7,486 nt of DNA from an uncultured Bacilli bacterium (GTDB taxonomy: Bacteria; Bacillota_I; Bacilli_A; RF39; UBA660), in assembly GCA_934101625.1 (NCBI GenBank), contig CAKORV010000039.1, positions 1 to 7,486 on the forward strand, read 5' to 3'. Shown one piece after another: positions 1 through 6,061 of this stretch (within the stretch, counting starts at the first letter, position 1; every line of letters begins with the position of its first letter). Under the pieces are notes generated by a model. That model did not search any database and had not been told where the DNA came from. It saw only the letters and a program-made list of their open reading frames with translations. Position numbers and translations under genes: made by a program.

Positions 1-2633
1 AACGGATTAACTTCAGTTATACCACAGAAGGTTGCAACCAAACTTGAACCAACACTACCACGGCTACCAACAATATAACCATGAGCATTAGAATTTTCTA
101 CAAGTCTTTGTGCGATCAAATAAATAACATCATAACCACCATTTATAATACCTGACAATTCTTTATCCAGTCTTGTAGCAATTATCTCCGGTAATTCTTC
201 TCCGTAAATTCTATGCGCATTGCCATAAACAGTATCTTTTATTATTTGTACAGAATTTTCCATTCTAGGAGGATTTAACCCAGGTTTAACTATTTCTACC
301 GTACCAAACATATCGGCAACCTTATTTGAATTTGTTACAACTATTTCATAAGCTTTTTCTTCACCTAAAAATTCAAATTCTTTTAGCATTTCCTCAGTTG
401 TCATCAAATATGCATTAGGTATTGTTTTAATATTAGGCTTAAATAAAGGATGGAATCCACCACCAGGTTGTTTCTGCGCAACCAAAATCTCTCTATATAT
501 ATTATCTTCAGGATCTAATGTATGAACATCTCCTGTAGCAACTACCATTTTATCTACTTTTTCTGCACTTCTAATTATTTTATTTACAATATTATAAATA
601 TCTGCTTTACTAGTTACTTCTCCACTTTCAACTAAATAATCCATTATACTTGGTGGATTAATCTCTATAAAATCATAATATTTCATTAAATTCATTAATT
701 CTTCTTCAGTATTTCTTTTTGCTGCTTCAAATATCTCTCCGTTAACACATCCACTTCCTATTATTAAACCTTCTCTATGTTTAGTTAATAAACTTTTAGG
801 AGTTCTTGGAGTTTTATAAAAATACTTAGTTGTTGCATAACTAATAATTTGAAACATATTTCTTAGACCAACATTATTAATAGCATAAACTGTCACATGA
901 TAAGGTCTATTCATTTTATATGCTAAATCAGGATTAACTAATTTTTTTAAATCACTTATTGTTTCATAACCACTACTTAATGCTTTCAACATTTTATCAA
1001 ATACAAGGGCCGTTCCTTCAGCATCATAGTCAGCACGGTGGTGCTTATCTTCTTCAAAGTGTACTCCATATCTTTTAACTAATGCACTTAAGCTATGTTT
1101 AGTAGCTTCAGGATTTTGTACTTTACTTATTTCCATTGTATCAAGTACAACATTATCAAATGTACCTAAATTATATTTTTGGTATGCACTTTCCATAAAA
1201 GATATATCAAATCTTGCATTTTGTGCAACCATTGGAGCATCTCCAATCCACTCTTTAAATCTTTTTACTACAGTTTCTTCATCATCTTTATCTTCTAACA
1301 TTTCATCTGTAATATTTGTAAATATTGTAGTCCATTCTTTTAGTTTAAATCCAGGATTAATCAACTCATCAAATCTATCAGTAATAGTACCATTTTTTAT
1401 TTTTACAGCACCAATTTCTATCATTTGATCTCCTGCAGTTGCATTAAAGCCTGTTGTTTCTGTATCAAATACAACATATTCACTATTCATCAAACTTTTA
1501 TCAGAATCTTTATTTATTATTAATACTTCATCATCTACAACAAATAATTCTACTCCAAAATATACCTCTAAATCTTCTTTACCTTTATATACTTTAGGAA
1601 AACATTGAATACCATTTTTGTCAGTAATTCCAACACCACGCATACCAAAACTTTTAACTTTTTTAAGCAACTTTTTAGGTTCAATTAAGCCATCCATTTG
1701 ACTCATAGTTGTATGACAATGTAATTCAACTCTTTTAACAGGAGCATCATCATGTCTTTTATTAACTTCTCTATTAAATGTTTCTATATCTCTTATATTA
1801 AATACTAAATCATTTAAATAAGTATCATGCTTAACATAACCTTTCATTCTATACCAAGAACCCTCTTGAATTCTTTTACCTAGCATTTTAGTTATATCTT
1901 TATCTTTAGTAAAAATTTTGGCATATATACTATCAGTATAATCACTTATTTTATATGTAATTATATTAAATCCACTAGCAGTTTCTTTTAGCTCACTACC
2001 GAACACAAAAACTTCTACCGTAACATCATTCATTTCTGCAATTATATTTTTAACAGGTGTAGCATTACTTTTTATAGGATTTCCCATAATAAGAGGACTT
2101 TCTTGTTTTTCCACTACTTCCACTATATCTTTTTGTTTAATCATTTCTTGTATTTCATTACTCTTACTTTCACTTATACAAGCATCAATTTTAACACCCA
2201 AAAATCCCATATTTAATAAAAATTCTCTCATTTTAGGAATAACTTCATTAATCTTGTTTAACTCGGCATTACTAGATACTTCAAAACTAATATTTAAACC
2301 ATCGATATTAATATCATCTTCTTTAATACTTTTAAGTGTAGGACATTTTTCTTGATAATTATTAAATATATATAATACATAATCCCTTAATTTATCTATA
2401 TCATCATGTTTCCATACAAAATAAACTTTACTAACTAATGGTAATTTACTAGATTTAACACACAACAAATTAAACAAACTTGTATCTATCATTTTATCTA
2501 TCATTATATAAAGAGTCCAAGTACTATTATAATTATCTACTAAAACATTTTCTAATCTGGCACCTTCAAAAAATTTAAAGTACTCATTTTCTAAATTAAT
2601 TTTATCAAAAAAACGCACCAACTTATTGTCCAT
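1..2633 (-). CDS. polC: DNA polymerase III alpha subunit, PolC type (3' end beyond window)
   Basis: Replicative polymerase of low-GC Gram-positives; the first 877 residues of a protein usually about 1,400-1,450 long are visible. In order: an N-terminal domain; an OB-fold at about 190-290 (ISDYTDSIYAKIF, near the Bacillus ITDYTNSI motif); a PHP domain beginning VELHCHTTMSQMDG with HCH at 305-307; and a DEDDh 3'-5' exonuclease inserted in the PHP domain. The exonuclease has FDTETTG with D390 and E392, NARFD with D476, and HRADYD with H532 and D537, so proofreading residues are intact. The PHP domain then resumes (PYHVTVYAINNVGLRN, VATGDVH) and the reading runs into GSRGSVGSSLVATF and ITEVNP, the entry to the palm. 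The zinc-binding stretch and catalytic aspartates (PDIDLNF region) lie outside. One oddity is ITDK at 336-339, where Bacillus has TDH. The ATG at 2633 has GGAAGGTG five bases upstream and a promoter just above. Identity is near certain. Confidence 0.97.
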   Translation of the reverse strand, partial: MDNKLVRFFDKINLENEYFKFFEGARLENVLVDNYNSTWTLYIMIDKMIDTSLFNLLCVKSSKLPLVSKVYFVWKHDDIDKLRDYVLYIFNNYQEKCPTLKSIKEDDINIDGLNISFEVSSNAELNKINEVIPKMREFLLNMGFLGVKIDACISESKSNEIQEMIKQKDIVEVVEKQESPLIMGNPIKSNATPVKNIIAEMNDVTVEVFVFGSELKETASGFNIITYKISDYTDSIYAKIFTKDKDITKMLGKRIQEGSWYRMKGYVKHDTYLNDLVFNIRDIETFNREVNKRHDDAPVKRVELHCHTTMSQMDGLIEPKKLLKKVKSFGMRGVGITDKNGIQCFPKVYKGKEDLEVYFGVELFVVDDEVLIINKDSDKSLMNSEYVVFDTETTGFNATAGDQMIEIGAVKIKNGTITDRFDELINPGFKLKEWTTIFTNITDEMLEDKDDEETVVKRFKEWIGDAPMVAQNARFDISFMESAYQKYNLGTFDNVVLDTMEISKVQNPEATKHSLSALVKRYGVHFEEDKHHRADYDAEGTALVFDKMLKALSSGYETISDLKKLVNPDLAYKMNRPYHVTVYAINNVGLRNMFQIISYATTKYFYKTPRTPKSLLTKHREGLIIGSGCVNGEIFEAAKRNTEEELMNLMKYYDFIEINPPSIMDYLVESGEVTSKADIYNIVNKIIRSAEKVDKMVVATGDVHTLDPEDNIYREILVAQKQPGGGFHPLFKPNIKTIPNAYLMTTEEMLKEFEFLGEEKAYEIVVTNSNKVADMFGTVEIVKPGLNPPRMENSVQIIKDTVYGNAHRIYGEELPEIIATRLDKELSGIINGGYDVIYLIAQRLVENSNAHGYIVGSRGSVGSSLVATFCGITEVNP

Positions 2634-2638
2634 ATTAA

Positions 2639-2646
2639 CACCTTCC
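2639..2646 (-). promoter_or_regulatory. Ribosome binding site of polC
   Basis: On the minus strand GGAAGGTG lies five bases before the ATG at 2633. It fixes this ATG as the polC start; no competing start with a better site is visible upstream. Confidence 0.75.
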
Positions 2647-2657
2647 AAACATAATTA

Positions 2658-2686
2658 ATTATAACAACTTAAAAGCAAATAAACAA
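2658..2686 (-). promoter_or_regulatory. Proximal polC promoter (extended -10)
   Basis: The -10 is a perfect TATAAT (2663-2658) preceded by TGT, an extended -10. A weak -35, TTGTTT (2686-2681), lies 17 bases upstream. Transcription would begin near 2651, leaving a leader of about 18 nt that contains the Shine-Dalgarno site. Confidence 0.65.
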
Positions 2687-2727
2687 GCAAACGAATTAAC
2701 AAAATAACAATATTTTTTTAACATTGC

Positions 2728-2757
2728 AATTTACAAATAAGATGAAAAATGTAAATT
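2728..2757. repeat. Inverted repeat between the two polC promoters
   Basis: AATTTACA at 2728-2735 is the exact reverse complement of TGTAAATT at 2750-2757, with 14 bases between. Outer flanks TGC and TGTGC extend the symmetry imperfectly. No T-run follows on either strand, so it does not look like a terminator. It could be an operator or an mRNA hairpin in the transcript from the distal polC promoter. In such AT-rich DNA an 8-bp match could also be chance. Confidence 0.35.
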
Positions 2758-2829
2758 TGTGCAAAACTTTCATATACATTCTAATACAAAATAAAATTAA
2801 ATATCCTATATAATTTTCCTCATAATTAA

Positions 2830-2858
2830 ACTTTATCACGAGTATATATGTTTGTCAA
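2830..2858 (-). promoter_or_regulatory. Distal polC promoter
   Basis: A perfect -35 TTGACA (2858-2853) is separated by exactly 17 bases from TAAAGT (2835-2830), a four-of-six -10. It lies downstream of the terminator of the preceding gene and about 200 bases before polC, so it would give polC a long untranslated leader containing the 2728-2757 hairpin. Confidence 0.5.
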
Positions 2859-2883
2859 TACTTTGTTTGATATTTGTTGAATA

Positions 2884-2912
2884 AAAAAATTAACTTATAT
2901 AGTTAACTTTTT
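2884..2912 (-). terminator. Intrinsic terminator of the 105-residue gene
   Basis: A 12-bp stem pairs 2884-2895 with 2901-2912 around a 5-base loop. One pair is G-U on the minus strand but A-C on the plus strand, so the structure fits minus-strand RNA. The descending arm runs into a T-rich tract (2890-2883) in the direction of transcription. The stop codon of the gene sits at the loop, so the stem includes its last codons. Confidence 0.65.
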
Positions 2913-3212
2913 AACAGATGATAATTTATCGTTTTTAATACTACTTAATCTAGAATCTCTATCAAAAACGATTTCACTATACATTAATTTATCATTATAA
3001 TAAGTCGGCTTATTAGCATCATAACTTTTTGAATCATTTATTAGGACATCCATATTACTCAATATAAAGTTATCTGGCCTTTTATAACATATGATAGTTA
3101 ATACATTTTCACCTAAACTACTCTTAGATAAAAGAATTCCTTCCACTTCTTTAACACTAGTTAAATATCTTATAATTCCCCTTAAATTCTTACTATTTAC
3201 TACTCTTTTCAT
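2895..3212 (-). CDS. Unidentified 105-residue protein
   Basis: I do not recognise this protein. It is 105 residues long and rich in Lys, Asp and Ser, with a basic N-terminus (KRVVNSKNLRGIIRYL) that looks helical. An alternating hydrophobic stretch follows (EGILLSKSSLGENVLTIICY, about 24-43), then a polar middle and the segment YSEIVFDRDSRLSSIKND at about 78-95. There is no signal peptide or membrane segment, so it is probably cytoplasmic. The GILLSKSSLGEN stretch faintly recalls the GSxARGE turn of nucleotidyltransferase folds, but the catalytic DxD is missing and I would not assign that. The start is firm: AGGA lies six bases before the ATG, with a good promoter above it. It has its own terminator, so it is probably monocistronic between holA and polC. 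Confidence 0.8.
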   Translation of the reverse strand: MKRVVNSKNLRGIIRYLTSVKEVEGILLSKSSLGENVLTIICYKRPDNFILSNMDVLINDSKSYDANKPTYYNDKLMYSEIVFDRDSRLSSIKNDKLSSVKKLTI

Positions 3213-3235
3213 ACTACTTCCTACCTTCTAACAAA

Positions 3236-3264
3236 ATTTTAATACGTTTTTACTTGTTTTTCAA
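3236..3264 (-). promoter_or_regulatory. Promoter of the 105-residue gene
   Basis: TTGAAA (3264-3259), 17 bases, then TAAAAT (3241-3236); each box matches consensus at five of six positions. The predicted start near 3229 gives a leader of about 17 nt containing the sequence GGTAGGAAGTAGT before the ATG. Confidence 0.7.
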
Positions 3265-3274
3265 TATTTTTTTA

Positions 3275-4210
3275 TCATAATTCTATAAAAAATGCTTCTA
3301 ATGCCTTTGATCCTTCTGTTATACCAGTTTTAATTTGATAATCTGTTTCTGCAAGTTTTAATATTATTCTTTTTAATTCCTTCTTACTAACATTATTAGA
3401 ATTACCTACAGATAATTGAACTCTATAAGGATGCTCTTTTAACAAACTAGCTATATCTTTAAAACTCATATTTTTTTCATACAAAACCTTACACTCATAC
3501 ATAAGTCTAAATTGATTAGCAAGCATAGTCAAAATAACTACAGGTTCTTCTTTATTATTTAAGCTTTCTTTATATAAATTAAATATTTTTCTTTTGTCTT
3601 TTTTTATAACAGCATCCACTAACTTAAAAACATTATTGTCCTCATACTTTGTTATAACATTTTTAACATCTTCTAAATTAATAACTTTATCATTCAATTT
3701 ATACAAATATAATTTTTCTAATTCACTATCAATTACTTTAGTATTACCTGATAATCTACTCGAAATTTCATTTATACTTTGATAATCTATTTTATAGCCC
3801 ATTTCTTTAAAATAAGCATTTATATAATCATTAATATTCTTATCATCTAAAATTTTAAACTCCTTTGTAATACTTTTACTTTTTATTAATTTTACTAATT
3901 TTTTCCTTTCATCTAACTTTTCGCATACTATTTTAAAAATTAATATAACATCATTATTAGGATTTTCAATATATTTATTTAGTAATTCATTCTCAAGAGT
4001 TTCTTTTCCTGTTAAAAAAACACATTCGTTTAAAATAACTATTTTTTTATTTCCAAATAAATCGGTATAAGAACACTCTTCTATTACATCTTCAATATTA
4101 ATGTCACTATAATTATAAATTATTTTAGTTTCAATATTATTTTCCTTCATTAATTTATTTATAAATTTATCTATTTCACTTTCAAATTCTCCATATAAAA
4201 GATATATCAT
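3275..4210 (-). CDS. holA: DNA polymerase III delta subunit (clamp loader)
   Basis: Delta opens the beta sliding clamp within the clamp loader and is cytoplasmic. This copy has 311 residues, slightly shorter than the usual 330-345. Family signatures in order: MIYLLYGEFESEID at the N-terminus; YTDLFGNKKIVILNE at 48-62; NDVILIF near 86-92; SGNTKVIDSELEKLYLY at 154-170; and VFKLVDAVIKKDKRKIFNLYKESL at 194-217 followed by ILTMLANQFRLMYECKVL. The C-terminal domain has HPYRVQLS near 260-267 and AETDYQIKTGITEGSKALEAFFIEL at the end. No Walker motif is expected in delta. I chose the ATG at 4210 because GGTGA lies five bases upstream and MIYLLYG matches the family start; an ATG at 4231 has no ribosome site and falls on the predicted -10. 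It ends with TGA, a real stop here. Confidence 0.93.
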   Translation of the reverse strand: MIYLLYGEFESEIDKFINKLMKENNIETKIIYNYSDINIEDVIEECSYTDLFGNKKIVILNECVFLTGKETLENELLNKYIENPNNDVILIFKIVCEKLDERKKLVKLIKSKSITKEFKILDDKNINDYINAYFKEMGYKIDYQSINEISSRLSGNTKVIDSELEKLYLYKLNDKVINLEDVKNVITKYEDNNVFKLVDAVIKKDKRKIFNLYKESLNNKEEPVVILTMLANQFRLMYECKVLYEKNMSFKDIASLLKEHPYRVQLSVGNSNNVSKKELKRIILKLAETDYQIKTGITEGSKALEAFFIEL

Positions 4211-4229
4211 AGTTTCACCATCCAAATTC

Positions 4230-4258
4230 ATTATAAAATAAAAACTAGAATTAATCTA
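4230..4258 (-). promoter_or_regulatory. Possible holA promoter
   Basis: A perfect TATAAT (4235-4230) lies 20 bases before the holA start, the same arrangement as the promoters of its neighbours. The -35 at 17-base spacing is poor (TAGATT, 4258-4253) and there is no TG extension. It overlaps the terminator hairpin of the upstream methyltransferase. Confidence 0.4.
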
Positions 4259-4265
4259 GTTTTAT
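4238..4265 (-). terminator. Terminator hairpin after the methyltransferase
   Basis: Nine perfect base pairs (4241-4249 with 4255-4263, loop of five), extendable past a one-base bulge to 4238 and 4265. On the minus strand the descending arm continues as TTTTTATTTT. The stem contains only two G-C pairs, so it may be leaky or act in both directions. The methyltransferase stop codon is part of the stem. Confidence 0.55.
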
Positions 4266-5014
4266 TTTCTTCCAGTAATACCATAATATCTTCTAACAAG
4301 TTTTATTCCTTTTGATGTTTGATTTCTTTCAATATAATAATCAAGTTTTTCTTTATCTAATTTAGTCATAGTTATATTTCCTTCATCAAAATCATCAATT
4401 ATAGGTACTTTACATAAAAATTTATAAAATATATCTTTGTTTTCAAAATATTCAACAACATGTATTGGTACTAAAATAACATCCTTAAATCCTGCTTTTA
4501 AAACATTCTCATAATCTATAATACTTATTGGTTTATTAACTGATAATCCTTGTCCTTTTCCAAATATAAGTTTTAATTCATATGCATCAAACTTATCTAC
4601 TCCACGAATAATTACATATCCATTTTTCTTCAACGCTTTATATATTTGTTTAGGATCAGTAACAGTATTTCTTGCAACGACTACATCAAAATAATCATGT
4701 GATACATCCATCTTTAAATTATCCATTACTTTGAATTTTATATTTTTTCTTCCACTTAATGCTAAATTTTTATTAGCCGTTTTTATCATTTCTATTGAAT
4801 AATCTGTTCCTAAAATTTCCTTAACTTCAGGAAACTTACTAAGCAATTTTTCTCCACCACCTGTACCTAAATCTAGTACTTTTGAATTTTCATCAGTAAC
4901 ACTTTTTAAAAATTCATACATATCCCAATTAGTAAAACTTTCACTTTTGATATTAAATTCATCAAAATTCCAATTTTTTGTTTTATCATAATAATCTTTT
5001 TCTTGTATTTTCAT
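4262..5014 (-). CDS. Class I SAM-dependent methyltransferase
   Basis: This 250-residue Rossmann-fold methyltransferase (Methyltransf_11/25 type) has clear SAM-binding motifs. Motif I is VLDLGTGGGE at 46-55, the ribose-binding acidic residue is D71 in LGTDYS, MDN is at 97-99 (motif III) and YFDVVVARNTV at 108-118 (motif IV). The N-terminus (KDYYDKTKNWNF) and C-terminus (LVRRYYGITGRK) resemble an uncharacterised Firmicute methyltransferase clade that I remember; the substrate is unknown. There is no zinc finger or membrane segment. The ATG at 5014 is preferred because GGAG lies six bases upstream and family homology begins there. An in-frame TTG at 5089 and an ATG at 5026 lack a usable ribosome site. 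It has its own strong promoter, a long leader with a small ORF, and its own terminator, which suggests separately regulated and possibly acquired expression. A role in resistance to a ribosome-targeting drug is only inferred from that layout. Confidence 0.88.
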   Translation of the reverse strand: MKIQEKDYYDKTKNWNFDEFNIKSESFTNWDMYEFLKSVTDENSKVLDLGTGGGEKLLSKFPEVKEILGTDYSIEMIKTANKNLALSGRKNIKFKVMDNLKMDVSHDYFDVVVARNTVTDPKQIYKALKKNGYVIIRGVDKFDAYELKLIFGKGQGLSVNKPISIIDYENVLKAGFKDVILVPIHVVEYFENKDIFYKFLCKVPIIDDFDEGNITMTKLDKEKLDYYIERNQTSKGIKLVRRYYGITGRK

Positions 5015-5030
5015 AATATTCTCCATTCTT

Positions 5031-5144
5031 TTATATATTTTTGTGATTGAAAAAAGAACCTCCTTCCATGAACATACAGCAAAAACCAATCACACATAAT
5101 TGTGTATGATATTTACCATTCATGAAGAGATTCTTAAGACTCAT
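5031..5144 (-). CDS. Small ORF, candidate leader peptide of the methyltransferase
   Basis: A 37-codon ORF (38 if the adjacent ATG at 5147 is used) begins six bases after AAAGGA and ends with TAA 16 bases before the methyltransferase ATG. The product starts MSLKNLFMNGKYHTQLC, has a hydrophobic, Cys/Met-rich middle (CVIGFCCMFM) and ends EGGSFFNHKNI. It matches no family I know. Its codons include CTC, TTC, TGC and CAC, uncommon in this AT-rich neighbourhood, which suggests that RNA folding constrains the sequence. Translation would disrupt hairpins A and B, as expected of a leader peptide that controls the downstream gene. It could instead be a fortuitous ORF in a leader RNA, or a free-standing small membrane peptide. 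Confidence 0.45.
   Translation of the reverse strand: MSLKNLFMNGKYHTQLCVIGFCCMFMEGGSFFNHKNI
5042..5094 (-). promoter_or_regulatory. Leader hairpin B (competes with hairpin A)
   Basis: TGTGATTG (5094-5087) pairs perfectly with CAATCACA (5049-5042), with one further G-U pair, around a 35-base loop. The loop holds the orphan AAGGAGG sequence. No T-run directly follows the stem, so it is not an ordinary terminator; it ends 18 bases before the methyltransferase ribosome site. Confidence 0.45.
5091..5106 (-). promoter_or_regulatory. Leader hairpin A
   Basis: Five Watson-Crick pairs (ACACA with TGTGT) plus an outer G-U pair close a four-base loop. It lies inside the small ORF and uses bases 5091-5094, which are also one arm of hairpin B, so only one of the two can form. 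Confidence 0.4.
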
Positions 5145-5214
5145 CATTATTCCTTTAAACATTTAGTTTATTGGTAGTAAAACGCGAATGGACCAATTGA
5201 ATTACTACGTACCA

Positions 5215-5243
5215 AATATAACACATTTTATATTTTTTGTCAA
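5215..5243 (-). promoter_or_regulatory. Strong promoter of the methyltransferase leader
   Basis: A perfect TTGACA (5243-5238), a 17-base spacer, and TATATT (5220-5215) with an upstream TGT extension make this the best promoter in the window. The -35 box contains the TGA stop of the preceding RnfC-like gene. Transcription should start around 5210-5207, right at the 5' hairpin. Confidence 0.75.
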
Positions 5244-6046
5244 ATTTCTATTTTAATTGTAGACACACTATCATCTAATAAAAAGTTTGCATTTTGTATT
5301 TTAATTGTACTATTTATAGTAAAATTATTACTCATCACTTGAGTATGTTCTAAAAGATCCTTTAAATTAGAATATTTTTTTAATCTAATAACTTTAAATT
5401 TATTTTCATGAATCAAAGTAACATAAACAAAGTCTCTTTTATTTTTATTTTTTAATTCATTATATATATCGATTACTTGATATAAATTAATTGCATTATC
5501 ACTTTTTTTATTAAAATCTATTCTTATATTTGGATAAGTACCTATGTAAGTAAATAAAACTTGATAACTTGCTAAATCCTTTTTGTTAAGTATTATTTTA
5601 ACTTCAAGACTATCATAAGCACTATCAATTATATTAAGTGTCTCTAATATCATTGATACATTATCTTTTAAAATACTCATATCTCTTAAATCGTATTTAT
5701 CTTCATATTTAATATAAACATTCAAACTATTATTATCAACATATTTATTTACAATATTTTTAATTATTTCTTTATCTAAACTATATAAATCTTCTATACA
5801 TATTTTTTTCTTTTCAATTTTATCTCTAAAATCATTCTCAATGATAACAGTTTTTTTAACTCCGCCAATTCCATAAATTTCTGTAAGTCCTATTGCTTTA
5901 CCACTTACTGGACTATAATAATTCTCAGATATCATGTCATTCTTAAAAACATACCCATCATTTTTTAAGTTAATATTTTCTTTAGACAAATAAGGTATGT
6001 AAATAAAATCACTAGTTAAAAATGTCTCTATTTCAAACTCTTTCAT
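5240..6046 (-). CDS. Degenerate RnfC-like protein (barrel-sandwich, NQO1-like and SLBB regions)
   Basis: This 268-residue protein follows the domain order of RnfC, the Rnf complex subunit that takes electrons from NADH. Residues 13-70 resemble the RnfC N-terminal barrel-sandwich: FIYIPYL, LKNDGYVFKNDMISE (compare VKVGDxVxxGQxIGE), SPVSGKAIGL and KTVIIEND. Residues 84-100 (IEDLYSLDKEIIKNIVN) match the RnfC helix usually ending in the GGAGFP flavin/NADH loop. That loop, and the AECEPY motif after it, are absent. Residues 107-180 retain an NQO1-like alternation, and 205-255 resemble an SLBB domain (FKVIRLKKYSNLKDLLEHT). The ferredoxin-like C-terminal domain with CxxCxxC clusters is missing, so it cannot act as a normal electron-transfer subunit. 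The assignment rests on remembered motifs. No signal peptide or membrane segment is visible. The ATG at 6046 lacks a ribosome site and lies right after the -10. Confidence 0.55.
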   Translation of the reverse strand: MKEFEIETFLTSDFIYIPYLSKENINLKNDGYVFKNDMISENYYSPVSGKAIGLTEIYGIGGVKKTVIIENDFRDKIEKKKICIEDLYSLDKEIIKNIVNKYVDNNSLNVYIKYEDKYDLRDMSILKDNVSMILETLNIIDSAYDSLEVKIILNKKDLASYQVLFTYIGTYPNIRIDFNKKSDNAINLYQVIDIYNELKNKNKRDFVYVTLIHENKFKVIRLKKYSNLKDLLEHTQVMSNNFTINSTIKIQNANFLLDDSVSTIKIEI

Positions 6047-6052
6047 AACTTA

Positions 6053-6061
6053 ATTATAACA
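6053..6061 (-). promoter_or_regulatory. Extended -10 promoter directly before the RnfC-like gene
   Basis: TGT followed by a perfect TATAAT (6058-6053). The first base of the ATG is the seventh base after the -10, where transcription normally starts, so the mRNA may have no leader. The -35 at 17 bases is poor (TTCCAT), as is common for extended -10 promoters. Confidence 0.6.

Larger units (their letters stand above)
2634..2894 (-). other. Intergenic region upstream of polC
   Basis: This 261-base AT-rich gap holds no convincing ORF on either strand. It contains the terminator of the 105-residue gene at its upstream edge, two sigma-A-like promoters for polC (2830-2858 and 2658-2686), and an 8-bp inverted repeat (2728-2735 with 2750-2757) between them. 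The only start codon with purine-rich sequence near it begins a run of just five codons. Confidence 0.6.
5015..5210 (-). ncRNA. Structured 5' leader of the methyltransferase mRNA
   Basis: The promoter at 5215-5243 predicts a leader of about 195 nt, far longer than those of neighbouring genes. Elements in RNA order: a 7-bp hairpin at the extreme 5' end (5202-5208 with 5174-5180, 21-base loop); a small ORF with its own ribosome site (5144-5031); and two competing hairpins, A (5091-5096 with 5101-5106) and B (5042-5050 with 5086-5094). A perfect Shine-Dalgarno sequence, AAGGAGG (5065-5059), has no start codon after it. The methyltransferase ribosome site follows at 5021-5024. Loop bases 5192-5186 (UCCAUUC) can pair with 5028-5022 (GAAUGGA), the sequence around that ribosome site. 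I do not recognise a known riboswitch class. A leader-peptide attenuator is the best reading, inferred only. Confidence 0.5.

Noticed and set aside
3594..3782. 62-codon ORF on the plus strand
   Set aside because: It lies wholly inside holA on the opposite strand, is Ser/Leu/Phe-rich as expected from antisense AT-rich DNA, and has no supporting ribosome site.
4211..4231. ATG at 4231 as the holA start
   Set aside because: No ribosome site precedes it and it overlaps a TATAAT; the ATG at 4210 has GGTGA and matches the delta N-terminus.
5015..5089. Upstream extension of the methyltransferase to a TTG at 5089
   Set aside because: The added residues do not look like the family, there is no ribosome site before 5089, and the ATG at 5014 has GGAG at six bases.
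5160..5214. T-box or known riboswitch in the methyltransferase leader
   Set aside because: TGGTACG superficially recalls the T-box sequence, but there is no specifier stem, no complete T-box bulge sequence and no aminoacyl or amino-acid gene downstream. No other riboswitch class was recognised.
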